From: M3007 sp041741155
Lineage (GTDB): Bacteria; Bacteroidota; Bacteroidia; Chitinophagales; Saprospiraceae
Direction: 5' to 3'
DNA: 64,000 nucleotides
Assembly: GCA_041741155.1 (NCBI GenBank)
Contig: JBGSKO010000120.1
Span: forward strand, 1 to 64,000
Under the pieces are notes generated by a model. The model did not search any database. It was not told the origin of the DNA and saw only the letters and a program-made list of their open reading frames with translations. How positions within the stretch are numbered: the stretch's first letter is position 1; every line of letters starts with the position of its first letter. This document shows positions 8,291 to 15,805 of the stretch, piece by piece. The position numbers and the translations under genes are program-made.

Positions 8291-11200
8291 TTACTCCACC
8301 ACCACTCCCACATCCATCCCTTCCTGCAAATACACCTCCAGCGGCGCATCGCCGGGTTTCCAGGTGACGGGGATCGGGCGTTCCTTGCCGTCCTTGCTCA
8401 ATAGTTTGACCAATTTGACCGGAGCCGTCAACCCGTGAATGACGTACTTGATCGAACGCGCCCTGGGTTTGCCCGGATAGTCGAACCCGAAACTGCGCTG
8501 GCGGATGGTGAGCCGTCCGTCGGCAAACGCAGCGGTGAACTGTACCTGCCAGTACGTATTTGCCGTAAACGCATCAGGCGTGATGCCGTCGTCCTCGTAC
8601 AGCGTACCCGCTCCCGCCGTAGCGTCGGGGTGGTGGTAATAGTGTACGGCGACGGCCGTAGGGTCGTAGTCGTCCGTGCTGCTGATCTGCTTGGCCGACA
8701 TGGGCACGAACGCGCCCGCCCGCACAAAAACCGGTATGTCCTGAATCGTCACCGGTACCTGTGCGACCTGGCCGCCGGTGTACGATTGGCCGGTCCAGTA
8801 GTCCAGCCAGGTGGCTCCTTTGGGAAAATGTACGGTCTGCGACGTAGCGCCTTTTTCCACCACCGGGCTGACAAGGAAGTCGTTGCCCCAAAGGTAGGTC
8901 GTGGTGTTGGTGAGCAGGGCGGGGTCGTTGTCCACATAACTCAGCGGGCGCATCATGGGCAAGCCGGTCGTGCTGTTTTCCCAGAGAAGGGTATAGTTAT
9001 AGGGCAGCAGGCTGTAGCGCAACTGAATGTAGCGCCGCGCGATATTCTTGGTGCTGTCATCCCAAAAAACCGGTTCCGCCGGCACGTCCTCCTGGGCGTG
9101 GGTGCGGAAGACGGGCTGGAACGCGCCATACTGTAGCCAGCGGGTGTACAGTTCGGCGCTGCGGTAATTGCCCGCAAAACCGCCGAGATCGGAGTGCATA
9201 TAGGCGAGTCCCTGCATGCCCATGCTGAGCGCAATCTCGACCTGCGGTTTCAGTCCGCGCCAGGAGCGGTTCACATCGCCCGACCACGGGATCATGCCGT
9301 AGCGTTGCGAGCCGACAAAGCCGGAACGCATCAGGATGACCGGCCGGCGCTGGGGGAAATCCTTGCGGAAACCCTCGAACACGGTTTTGGCCCACTCGTG
9401 CCCGTACAGGTTGTGCACGTGGTCGGCGCGGCCGTTCACATGCAGCAGGTCGTCGGGGTGCATTTCCGGCTCACCGAGGTCGCCCCACCAGCCGTCCACG
9501 CCGCTGAGCGTGTGTTTTTTGTAAATTTCCCAAAACCAGTTTTTGGTCTCCGGTTTGAAAATATCGAGCAAGGCGGTGTTGCCGAAGTAGAAATCGTACA
9601 GGTACGGTTTGCCGTTGGCGGTTTTGCCGACGAGTTCGAGGCGTGTGGCTTCATCGAAGGTTTTGGTGTGTTTCAGGATGAACGGCTCGGTGATGAGCAC
9701 GGTTTTTACCCCGTGTTTTTTAAGATTAGCCATCATTTTTTCTGGTTCCGGAAACGAGTCGCGGTGCCAGTCAAAGTTGCCGAGGTGGCCCTTCACGTCG
9801 GGGCCAAACCAGAACAGATCGAGCACAATGGCGTCGAGTGGGATGTTGTCTTCCAGGTATTTTTCGGCCACTTCCTCCACCTCGGCCTGCGAGTGGTAGC
9901 CCATGCGGGAGGCGATGTTGCCGAGCGCCCAGCGGGGCGGCATCGGTTGGCGCCCGGTGACGGCCGTAAATGTGGTGGCGAGTTCGGGCCACTGATCGGC
10001 GGCCACAACGAGGTAACTCATACGCCCGCCCACAGCTTCGAACGAGAGCACGTTGGATCGGGTAGCGCCGAGGTCCATGTACCCGCTCGCACCGTTGTCG
10101 AACACGAGCATGTATTTTTTGGAAGAAATGGCGATGGGCATGGAGTAGTACATCAGTTCGGCCTTGTCCTCGTAACCGTAGCTGGCTTTGTTGTACAGTT
10201 GCAGGCGTTTGCCGCGCCGGTTCATGCCCAGCACGCGCTCTCCGCCGCCGAGCAGTTGCTCCGTATCGTCAAGCTGGAAGCGAAACCCGCGGTAGTCGCC
10301 GTCGTCGAAATAGCCGGCCTCCTCGGCAAACAGCAGTTTTTTCTTGTAGCGAAACTCGATGTGGAACGGCGATTTGGTGATGTACAGCGCCAGGCCGTTG
10401 GTGATGTACTCCACGTTTTTGGGACCGTCAGAAATGACCGCCGGCACCTTTTGCGGGGCCGTGCCCACGGCGTTGGAGGGCGGGTTGGTTTCGCCGTTCG
10501 GTGCAAAAGCAAGCTCGAAGGCACTTTCGGAAAAAGTTGTGATGTCGAATACCCCGTCGTTGGTGCGGATGCGCAGGCCGGTGCCGGTTTTTTCCATGGA
10601 CTCAAACGTCCGGATATTTTTAGGCGCTTCCTTTTCAAAAACATACACCCGGTATTCCCAGGCTTTCAGGTTCATTTTGGCACGGGTGGACAGCGTCGTT
10701 TCGGCGTTGGTGAACACCTCGCGGTATATGCCGGCATCGTCGGCCAATTGCAGGCTGATCTCGGTGGCCGTGTTGGTCAGGTTGATCACCGTCAGCACTT
10801 TGTTGGCGCCGACCGTTCGGCTGAAAGCGGCCACGCGGTCGGGGTATTCGTGTTTGATTTCGCGGACCGGGCCGCCGTGGCGACCATTCCAAAGAGCGGG
10901 ATTATCCCGTTTGAGTGCATTCAATTTGGTATAAAACGGCGCCAGTGCGTAAGTACCCCAGTCAATCGGGTCTTTTTCGAAAAATTCGAGGCGCTTTTTG
11001 AAGGCCGCTTCCTGCCCGGAATAGATCAGCGGCATGCCGGGTACGGTGTAGTACAGCACCGAAAACGCCTGCACCCCGTCGCCGAGGCGTTCGTATTCGG
11101 TGCCTTGCCAGGAGTTTTCGTCGTGGTTGGTGATGAACTGCATCGGGTAACCGCCCTTGGGGTAGGCCGCATCGGCTTCGCGCAGCAGTTCAAAAATTTG

Positions 11201-12364
11201 CCCGGCGTTTTTTTTGCCTTTGGCAATATCATTTATCAGAGTGTGAAACGGCCAGCCGTAGTTGGTGTTGAACGCGCGGTTCAGCAAGTCCAGGTTGCTG
11301 ACATTTTCCGCCAGCATCCAGACGGGTTTTTCGGCTTCGATAGCGTCGCGGGCCGACTCCCAGAAATCGGTGGGCACCTCGCCGGCTACATCGCAGCGGA
11401 AGCCGTCGAGGTTCACTTCGCGAATCCAGAACAGCATATCTTCGAGCATGGCCGCGCGCATAGCGGGCTGATCGTAGTTGAGGTCGGCGACGTCGGTCCA
11501 GTCGAACGGAGCGATGATCACGCCTTTTTCGTCGCGGTTGTACCAGTCGGGGTGTTTTTTTACCCAGTCGTGGTCGCGGGCGGTGTGGTTGCCCACCCAG
11601 TCGAGCACGACTTTCATACCGAGTTTGTGCGCCTCGTCCACCAGGCGTTTGAAATCCTTGAGCGAGCCAAACTCGGGGTTGGTAGCCGTGTAATCTTTGA
11701 TGGCGTAGTACGATCCGAGTGTGCCTTTGCGGCTGTCCACGCCGATGGGTTGGATGGGCATGAACCAGAGGATGTCCACGCCCATGTTGCGCAGGCGGGG
11801 CAGTTGTTTGGCGAAGGCGTTGAACGTGCCCTCCTTGGTGTATTGGCGCACGTTGACCTCGTAGATATTGGCGTTTTTGACCCAGTCGGGTTCGGGCGCC
11901 AGGCAGGTGTCGCGCACTTCGGGCGCTTTCCGGAAGGCAATTTCCTTCAGGAAATAATAAATGTCGGTATTGCCGGCAGTTTTTCCCGTTTTGGCGCCGT
12001 CGGCGGAGCGGAACACGCAGGCCAGGGCAATGACGTTGGTGTTCGGCTCGATGCCGTACAAGTCGGTGATGCGGAATTTGAGTTGGTAGGTATCCTCCCC
12101 GGTGCGCTGGAGTTTGAGTTTGTCGAGGTTTTCGTTCCAGCCGGCGGGCACCTTGTTCCAGCCGCCGGTTTGATCGGTCACGATGCCGGTGTGCAGGTAC
12201 ACGTCGCCGGTGTAGCCTTTCAGCCCGGCATTGCCTTCGGCGGCTTTGAAGGTGAGCACGACCTCTTCGGCGAGGCCGGGTTTTTCGGGGGAGAGGGTAA
12301 CCTGGGCGTGGAGCAGGACGGTTGCCAGCAGGGCAACGAACAGGAGTAGTAGTTTTTTCATCAA
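8291..12364 (-). CDS. secreted double glycosidase: GH13 alpha-amylase fused to GH31 alpha-glucosidase
   Basis: 1357 residues with signal peptide (KKLLLLFVALLATVLLHAQ). Residues ~22-140 are a beta-sandwich module. Residues ~160-475 are a GH13 barrel: nucleophile Asp325 (GFRCDVAG), acid/base Glu353 (LAENV), Asp415 (TNHDENS), followed by a C-terminal beta domain. Residues ~590-1200 are a GH31 enzyme: N-terminal beta-sandwich, barrel with nucleophile Asp962 (WWGDLGEPE) and probable acid/base Asp1030 (IPWSGDVNRSW), then DUF5110-like beta domains. Each half looks catalytically complete, so one polypeptide could cut internal alpha-glucan bonds and release glucose. No SusC/SusD pair is nearby and no T9SS tail is seen, so periplasmic location is likely. 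The first ATG may be 12361. A TACCTTTC box lies at 12386-12393 on the minus strand. Confidence 0.93.
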   Translation of the reverse strand: MMKKLLLLFVALLATVLLHAQVTLSPEKPGLAEEVVLTFKAAEGNAGLKGYTGDVYLHTGIVTDQTGGWNKVPAGWNENLDKLKLQRTGEDTYQLKFRITDLYGIEPNTNVIALACVFRSADGAKTGKTAGNTDIYYFLKEIAFRKAPEVRDTCLAPEPDWVKNANIYEVNVRQYTKEGTFNAFAKQLPRLRNMGVDILWFMPIQPIGVDSRKGTLGSYYAIKDYTATNPEFGSLKDFKRLVDEAHKLGMKVVLDWVGNHTARDHDWVKKHPDWYNRDEKGVIIAPFDWTDVADLNYDQPAMRAAMLEDMLFWIREVNLDGFRCDVAGEVPTDFWESARDAIEAEKPVWMLAENVSNLDLLNRAFNTNYGWPFHTLINDIAKGKKNAGQIFELLREADAAYPKGGYPMQFITNHDENSWQGTEYERLGDGVQAFSVLYYTVPGMPLIYSGQEAAFKKRLEFFEKDPIDWGTYALAPFYTKLNALKRDNPALWNGRHGGPVREIKHEYPDRVAAFSRTVGANKVLTVINLTNTATEISLQLADDAGIYREVFTNAETTLSTRAKMNLKAWEYRVYVFEKEAPKNIRTFESMEKTGTGLRIRTNDGVFDITTFSESAFELAFAPNGETNPPSNAVGTAPQKVPAVISDGPKNVEYITNGLALYITKSPFHIEFRYKKKLLFAEEAGYFDDGDYRGFRFQLDDTEQLLGGGERVLGMNRRGKRLQLYNKASYGYEDKAELMYYSMPIAISSKKYMLVFDNGASGYMDLGATRSNVLSFEAVGGRMSYLVVAADQWPELATTFTAVTGRQPMPPRWALGNIASRMGYHSQAEVEEVAEKYLEDNIPLDAIVLDLFWFGPDVKGHLGNFDWHRDSFPEPEKMMANLKKHGVKTVLITEPFILKHTKTFDEATRLELVGKTANGKPYLYDFYFGNTALLDIFKPETKNWFWEIYKKHTLSGVDGWWGDLGEPEMHPDDLLHVNGRADHVHNLYGHEWAKTVFEGFRKDFPQRRPVILMRSGFVGSQRYGMIPWSGDVNRSWRGLKPQVEIALSMGMQGLAYMHSDLGGFAGNYRSAELYTRWLQYGAFQPVFRTHAQEDVPAEPVFWDDSTKNIARRYIQLRYSLLPYNYTLLWENSTTGLPMMRPLSYVDNDPALLTNTTTYLWGNDFLVSPVVEKGATSQTVHFPKGATWLDYWTGQSYTGGQVAQVPVTIQDIPVFVRAGAFVPMSAKQISSTDDYDPTAVAVHYYHHPDATAGAGTLYEDDGITPDAFTANTYWQVQFTAAFADGRLTIRQRSFGFDYPGKPRARSIKYVIHGLTAPVKLVKLLSKDGKERPIPVTWKPGDAPLEVYLQEGMDVGVVVE

Positions 12365-12445
12365 CGGACGGTTTGTTTTTCCGCCGAAAGGTAGGGGTTA
12401 TGGGGGCTTTGGAAGTGTGGAAATGCCGCATAAAATCACGGCGAC

Positions 12446-12480
12446 TTTGATGGGAAAGCACCGAATCAACCTTATTTTTG
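12446..12480 (+). promoter_or_regulatory. Bacteroidota-type promoter
   Basis: TTTG at 12446-12449 and TATTTTTG at 12473-12480 (exact TAnnTTTG), 23 bases apart, 12 bases before the ATG at 12493. This supports that start over the earlier in-frame start at 12478. Confidence 0.6.
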
Positions 12481-12492
12481 CAAAAAAATAGC

Positions 12493-12756
12493 ATGATCGA
12501 ACGCCGCATTTACGATGAAATTGCGGGCTTCATGGCCGGAATGGACCCGAAAAAGGTCATTGCTTTCAAACCTTCAGAGGCCAATCAAAACAGGCTGGAT
12601 GCGTTGTTGGACAAACATCAAGAGGCAGGGCTTACGCCGGAGGAAAGAAGCGAGTTGGAGCACTACCTGATTGTCAATCGCATCATCAGCCTTGCCAAGG
12701 CTGCATTCAAACATGCCCCAAAAAACGGTTACATTTGCACGCATCAACTTAAGTAA
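12493..12756 (+). CDS. small helical protein, antitoxin-like family
   Basis: An 87-residue protein beginning MIERRIYDEIAGFMAGMDP, with GLTPEERSELEHYLIVNRII in the middle. The layout (short N-terminal helix, DPKKVIAFKPS, LT/SxEERxELxHYL, IxxLAKA) resembles a family of ~80-90 residue proteins that I recall from cyanobacteria and Bacteroidota, often placed before an HNH nuclease or a toxin-like gene. Here the next gene is a DUF4240 protein only four bases further on. No DNA-binding motif is obvious. The last ~15 codons overlap a promoter-like box for the next gene. Function is not established; antitoxin is a guess from family context. Confidence 0.65.
   Translation: MIERRIYDEIAGFMAGMDPKKVIAFKPSEANQNRLDALLDKHQEAGLTPEERSELEHYLIVNRIISLAKAAFKHAPKNGYICTHQLK
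12730..12737 (+). promoter_or_regulatory. internal promoter-like -7 box
   Basis: TACATTTG, an exact TAnnTTTG match, lies inside the 3' end of the preceding small gene, 23 bases before the ATG at 12761. It would let the DUF4240 gene be transcribed alone and supports 12761 as its start. Confidence 0.45.
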
Positions 12757-12760
12757 CGGC

Positions 12761-13402
12761 ATGGCAAATGTTTTGAAAGTCAACGTACAAGACCTGAACA
12801 GCCAGTTTTTTCACGATTTGGGTCAAATGCTTTCGGATAGCGACGAGATCGAAATACGTATCGCTGCTGGCAAGAAGCAGAAAAAGGAGTTGTTCTCCGA
12901 CGAACAGTTTTGGCAGGTTATCCATGCCCTGGATTGGTCAAAACAGGAGGCGGACGCGATTCTGGCGCCGGCCATTGCGCTACTGGCAGCCATGCCGGTG
13001 GTAAACATCTATTTGTTTGCCGATAAACTTTCCGAGAAATTGTATCAGTTGGATACCCGTTTTCACGGCGATGCGTACCTCGCACATGAAGACGACGACT
13101 ACCTGTCCGTAGATGATTTCCTGTACGTTCGGTGTGCCGTGGTTGCCGAAGGCAAGGCATATTATGAGCAAGTTTTGGCCAATCCGACCGACCTCCCGAA
13201 CGAGATCAGTTTCGAGCCGCTGCTCAATCTGGCAGACAAAGCGTACGAAGTGAAAACCGGGCGGGAATTTGATTACCATCCAGCGCCCAGCTATGAAACA
13301 TACAGCAATAAAAAAGGCTGGGATCAGCAGCGATCCCATTGGAGAAGACGGTATGTCGGACAGAATGCGAAAACAGGTCAGTTTCCTAAACAGGCTGTAT
13401 GA
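12761..13402 (+). CDS. DUF4240 domain protein
   Basis: A 213-residue cytoplasmic protein. From residue ~45: DEQFWQVIHAL, LFADKLSEKLYQLDT, DDFLYVRCAVVAEGKAYYEQVLANP, LLNLADKAYEVKTGREFDY. These match the DUF4240 pattern (FWxxI, a middle FxxxRxxLVAxGxxxF, and a Y-E-xTG end). DUF4240 proteins are common accessory genes of unknown function, sometimes near toxin or immunity loci. An upstream in-frame start at 12671 is rejected since it would overlap the previous gene and pass through the -7 box. The last ~30 residues, rich in Arg, Gln and Lys, are outside the family core. Confidence 0.8.
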   Translation: MANVLKVNVQDLNSQFFHDLGQMLSDSDEIEIRIAAGKKQKKELFSDEQFWQVIHALDWSKQEADAILAPAIALLAAMPVVNIYLFADKLSEKLYQLDTRFHGDAYLAHEDDDYLSVDDFLYVRCAVVAEGKAYYEQVLANPTDLPNEISFEPLLNLADKAYEVKTGREFDYHPAPSYETYSNKKGWDQQRSHWRRRYVGQNAKTGQFPKQAV

Positions 13403-13538
13403 GTGGGCAAGGTTTTTCGGCAGAATTTTGCTGCACGACATTCCAGGGAAGAAGGCGGCGAGGAAAATAGAAAAGGACCACATAAAAGAATATGAAAGAA
13501 TACATGGCCGCAAACCCAAAGGAAATCAGCGGTATTGA
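13353..13538 (+). CDS. possible small basic protein
   Basis: A 61-residue reading frame (from MSDRMRKQVSFLNRLYEWARF, basic Lys/Arg-rich tail IEKDHIKEYERIHGRKPKG) overlapping the end of the DUF4240 gene by 50 bases in another frame. The composition is protein-like, with an amphipathic helix pattern. I do not recognise a family. Alternatively it is the original C-terminus of the preceding gene after a frameshift, but DUF4240 proteins usually end near the GW motif, so a separate gene is as likely. Confidence 0.3.
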   Translation: MSDRMRKQVSFLNRLYEWARFFGRILLHDIPGKKAARKIEKDHIKEYERIHGRKPKGNQRY

Positions 13539-13651
13539 GGTGCCGCCAGGTACCTACGCCTCCTACTGAATCCGCTACGCAGGCGCCCATCCTGCCCTGC
13601 CCCTCCCCATCCACAAGCCCAAATCATTCCCGTTCCTGACACTACTCAGCA

Positions 13652-13924
13652 GATTTCTGCCGGACAGGCATCTACTCCGTGACGGTAAGCGACCAATACG
13701 GCTGCACCTGGGCGTATGCATTTACTGTTTCGGAACCGCAGGCCCTGCTGCTGTAGCTTAATCAGGTTACAAACGATACCAATAGCCTCGGCGTTGGCGC
13801 GATTGACCTGACGGTTTTGGGTGGCACGCCACCGTACACATTTGCCTGGTTCCTGGGCATGCTGGCGATAGGCCAAACAACCTGTTTGCCGGGAATTACC
13901 ACTGCGCGGTTACCCGTCGCTTGA
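13652..13924 (+). pseudogene. decayed SprB-repeat surface protein
   Basis: The 500-base gap after 13538 holds no intact gene. In one frame it reads GIYSVTVSDQYGCTWAYAF, then a TAG at 13754-13756, then LGVGAIDLTVLGGTPPYTF and a TGA at 13922-13924. GxYxVTVxDxxGC and GGTPPYTFAW are hallmarks of SprB-type repeats found in huge gliding and adhesion proteins of Bacteroidota. The repeat is thus a remnant about 1.3 units long without start, signal or sorting domain. It marks the zone from 13.5 to 24.4 kb as having lost and gained secreted proteins. Confidence 0.65.
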
Positions 13925-13959
13925 TGGTAGGCCAATAGCAAGGACATGTAGTGCTTACA

Positions 13960-14001
13960 AGGCAGGGGCGTGGCCGCAATGATGCGGTCACGCCCCTGCC
14001 T
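13960..14001 (-). terminator. long hairpin, probable terminator of the M23 gene
   Basis: A 19-bp stem (13960-13978 with 13983-14001, one G-U type mismatch) with a four-base loop, 42 bases after the stop of the M23 peptidase gene in its direction. No strong T run follows on the minus strand; on the plus strand T-rich sequence follows. Confidence 0.6.
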
Positions 14002-14042
14002 AATATCTTTCTGTGTGTTTTTTGCTATTGTACTCCGTAGTC

Positions 14043-15410
14043 TTACGGATGTGCAAGAACTTCCGGTTCCGACGTCGTTTGTTTCCCGTAAATCTCTTCC
14101 CGTGTGCGGTATTTTACGGTGTTGAGCAGGGCGATGAGGCGGTCGCGTTCCACCTGAAACTCCGCGAGCAGGGCGCCGGTGATTGGCTCGGGCTGGGGGA
14201 GGTTGAGGCGCAGGTGGTCCACTTGTTTGCCGTTTTTCCAGAAGCGGAAGCAAACGTGCGGGCCGGTAGCGAGGCCGGTGGACCCGACATAGCCGATGGT
14301 CTGGCCTTGTGCGACCCGCGCGCCGGGGCGCATGCCCTTGGCAAAGCCGCTCATGTGCAGGTACTGGGTTTCGTAGTTGCCGTTGTGGCGGATCTTGACA
14401 AATTTGCCGTTGCCGCCGCGGTGGGCCGCTTCGACGACGGTACCCTCGGCCACCGCGATGATGGGGGTGCCGTGCGGAGCCGCGTAGTCGGTACCGAAGT
14501 GCGGGCGGTTGTAGCCCAAAATCGGGTGCATCCGCTTGAGGCTGTAGCGACTGGAAATACGGCTGAACTTGACGGGCGCTTTCAGGAATGCCTTGCGGGC
14601 AGGGCGGCCATCGAAGTCGTAGTAGTCTGTTTTTTCGCCTTCTTTCTGGAAATGAAAGGCGAAGGATTCTTTGCCTTCGCGCTCGTAAACGGCGGCGATG
14701 ATTTTGCCCGTTCCGACAGCCTCGCCTTCCACAATGTGCTGCTCATAAACGACTTTGAAGCGGTCGCCCACTTTCTGGTGGTAAAAATCCACGGAAGAAG
14801 AGAGGACGTCAATCATGCCGTCGGCCAGATTGTCGTTGAGGCCGTTGTCGGTTAGCGCCTGCCAGAAATTGGTTTCCAGTACCCCGGAAGCGGCGCGGAT
14901 TTCAGTTTTTACGTCGCGTTTGACGAGTTCCACCCGGTAGGGTGCTTCCAGTTGAAACGTCACGTATTCGTAGGGGGACGGTTCATACACCATGAAACGG
15001 GGCGCGGCATCCGGCTCCGAAGCGAGGAAATAGAGCTTTTTGCCCATCCGCATGGAGGTGATGCTGAACACGTTCCGGGCGTTCTCGACGAGTGCGGCAA
15101 TAACCGGATAGGCCACGCCTTTTTCCGTGAGTACGCTGCCAAGAATATCGCCACGGCGCAACTCGGCATCGGTCAGGTGGAATGCATCCATCGAGAGGCC
15201 CCAACGCATGTTTTGCGGTACTACGGGGAGGGCGTCCAGTTCGGGCTGCGCGAATGCGAGTGCGGCAGCCTGGCGGGTTTCGGAGAGGTCGAGGGAGGCG
15301 GTGATGGTGGCAGCGCTGGCTGCTACAGCTCCGGCAAAAAACCAATTACGGTAGGGGGAGTGCCAGAACTTGCGCAGCCAACGCTGCGGCTTTAGGTCGT
15401 CTATATTCAC
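14043..15410 (-). CDS. M23 (LytM-type) peptidoglycan endopeptidase, membrane-anchored
   Basis: A 455-residue protein. One N-terminal membrane segment (YRNWFFAGAVAASAATITASL), a long periplasmic region (residues ~60-280; LysM/OapA-like fold seems possible), then the M23 domain (~290-405) with HFGTDYAAPHGTP (Zn ligands His304, Asp308), LHMSGF (His352) and GPHVCFRFWKNG (His385). The usual HxH motif at the end is HxC here: the second His, normally the third zinc ligand, is Cys387. Cys can bind zinc, so activity may be kept, and the same change may be characteristic of a Bacteroidota subgroup. It probably cleaves peptide cross-links in the wall. A TATTTTTG box lies 48 bases upstream of the start. 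Confidence 0.9.
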   Translation of the reverse strand: MNIDDLKPQRWLRKFWHSPYRNWFFAGAVAASAATITASLDLSETRQAAALAFAQPELDALPVVPQNMRWGLSMDAFHLTDAELRRGDILGSVLTEKGVAYPVIAALVENARNVFSITSMRMGKKLYFLASEPDAAPRFMVYEPSPYEYVTFQLEAPYRVELVKRDVKTEIRAASGVLETNFWQALTDNGLNDNLADGMIDVLSSSVDFYHQKVGDRFKVVYEQHIVEGEAVGTGKIIAAVYEREGKESFAFHFQKEGEKTDYYDFDGRPARKAFLKAPVKFSRISSRYSLKRMHPILGYNRPHFGTDYAAPHGTPIIAVAEGTVVEAAHRGGNGKFVKIRHNGNYETQYLHMSGFAKGMRPGARVAQGQTIGYVGSTGLATGPHVCFRFWKNGKQVDHLRLNLPQPEPITGALLAEFQVERDRLIALLNTVKYRTREEIYGKQTTSEPEVLAHP

Positions 15411-15457
15411 AAGTAAAAAAACGGTTAAGCGATGGTAGATTCTCGGCTGGGGTGTGG

Positions 15458-15465
15458 CAAAAATA
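15458..15465 (-). promoter_or_regulatory. -7 box upstream of the M23 gene
   Basis: On the minus strand, TATTTTTG, an exact TAnnTTTG match, about 48 bases from the start codon at 15410. No clear -33 box was seen. Confidence 0.45.
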
Positions 15466-15537
15466 GAATTGCATTTGGATTTTGTACTACACTCGGTCGT
15501 TATTTAACCAAAGTGCCCATCAAACAAACGGTGTTTC

Positions 15538-15641
15538 TACCGAAACGGCGTCGCAAACTTCGCATCCGTCAGCAATGCCTCGTCCGTGAGCGTGCGCAGG
15601 AACGCAACGAGTGCGGCCTTGTCGTCGGCGCTGAGGTTGAG
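15538..15641 (-). pseudogene. duplicated 3' end of the cytochrome c peroxidase gene (left direct repeat)
   Basis: These 104 bases are 102/104 identical to 24314-24417, the last 34 codons of the diheme peroxidase gene, in the same orientation. The match begins at the stop codon (TAG here, TAA there) and ends abruptly upstream. No other part of a peroxidase is present. It lies in the 395-base gap between the M23 gene and the metzincin gene; the rest of that gap shows no gene and only an AT-rich leader before 15806. Confidence 0.9.
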
Positions 15642-15805
15642 TTGTAAATCGTGTCGAAATTGGTTTTAAAACAGCGTATTTGCACGTTGAATCTGAGCGC
15701 CCGAAAACCTGACTTATCCAAAAAAGTGGTTAATGGATTAGCACAGATAATGCACACCTTTACCCCCGTTCACCAAATTTAAATTATCCCACAATCACTT
15801 TTCTT

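Noticed and set aside
9194..12349. 1051-codon open frame on the plus strand
   Set aside because: It lies antisense to the GH13-GH31 gene, has no signal or motif, and its His/Val/Gly-rich composition is what a GC-biased gene gives on the opposite strand.
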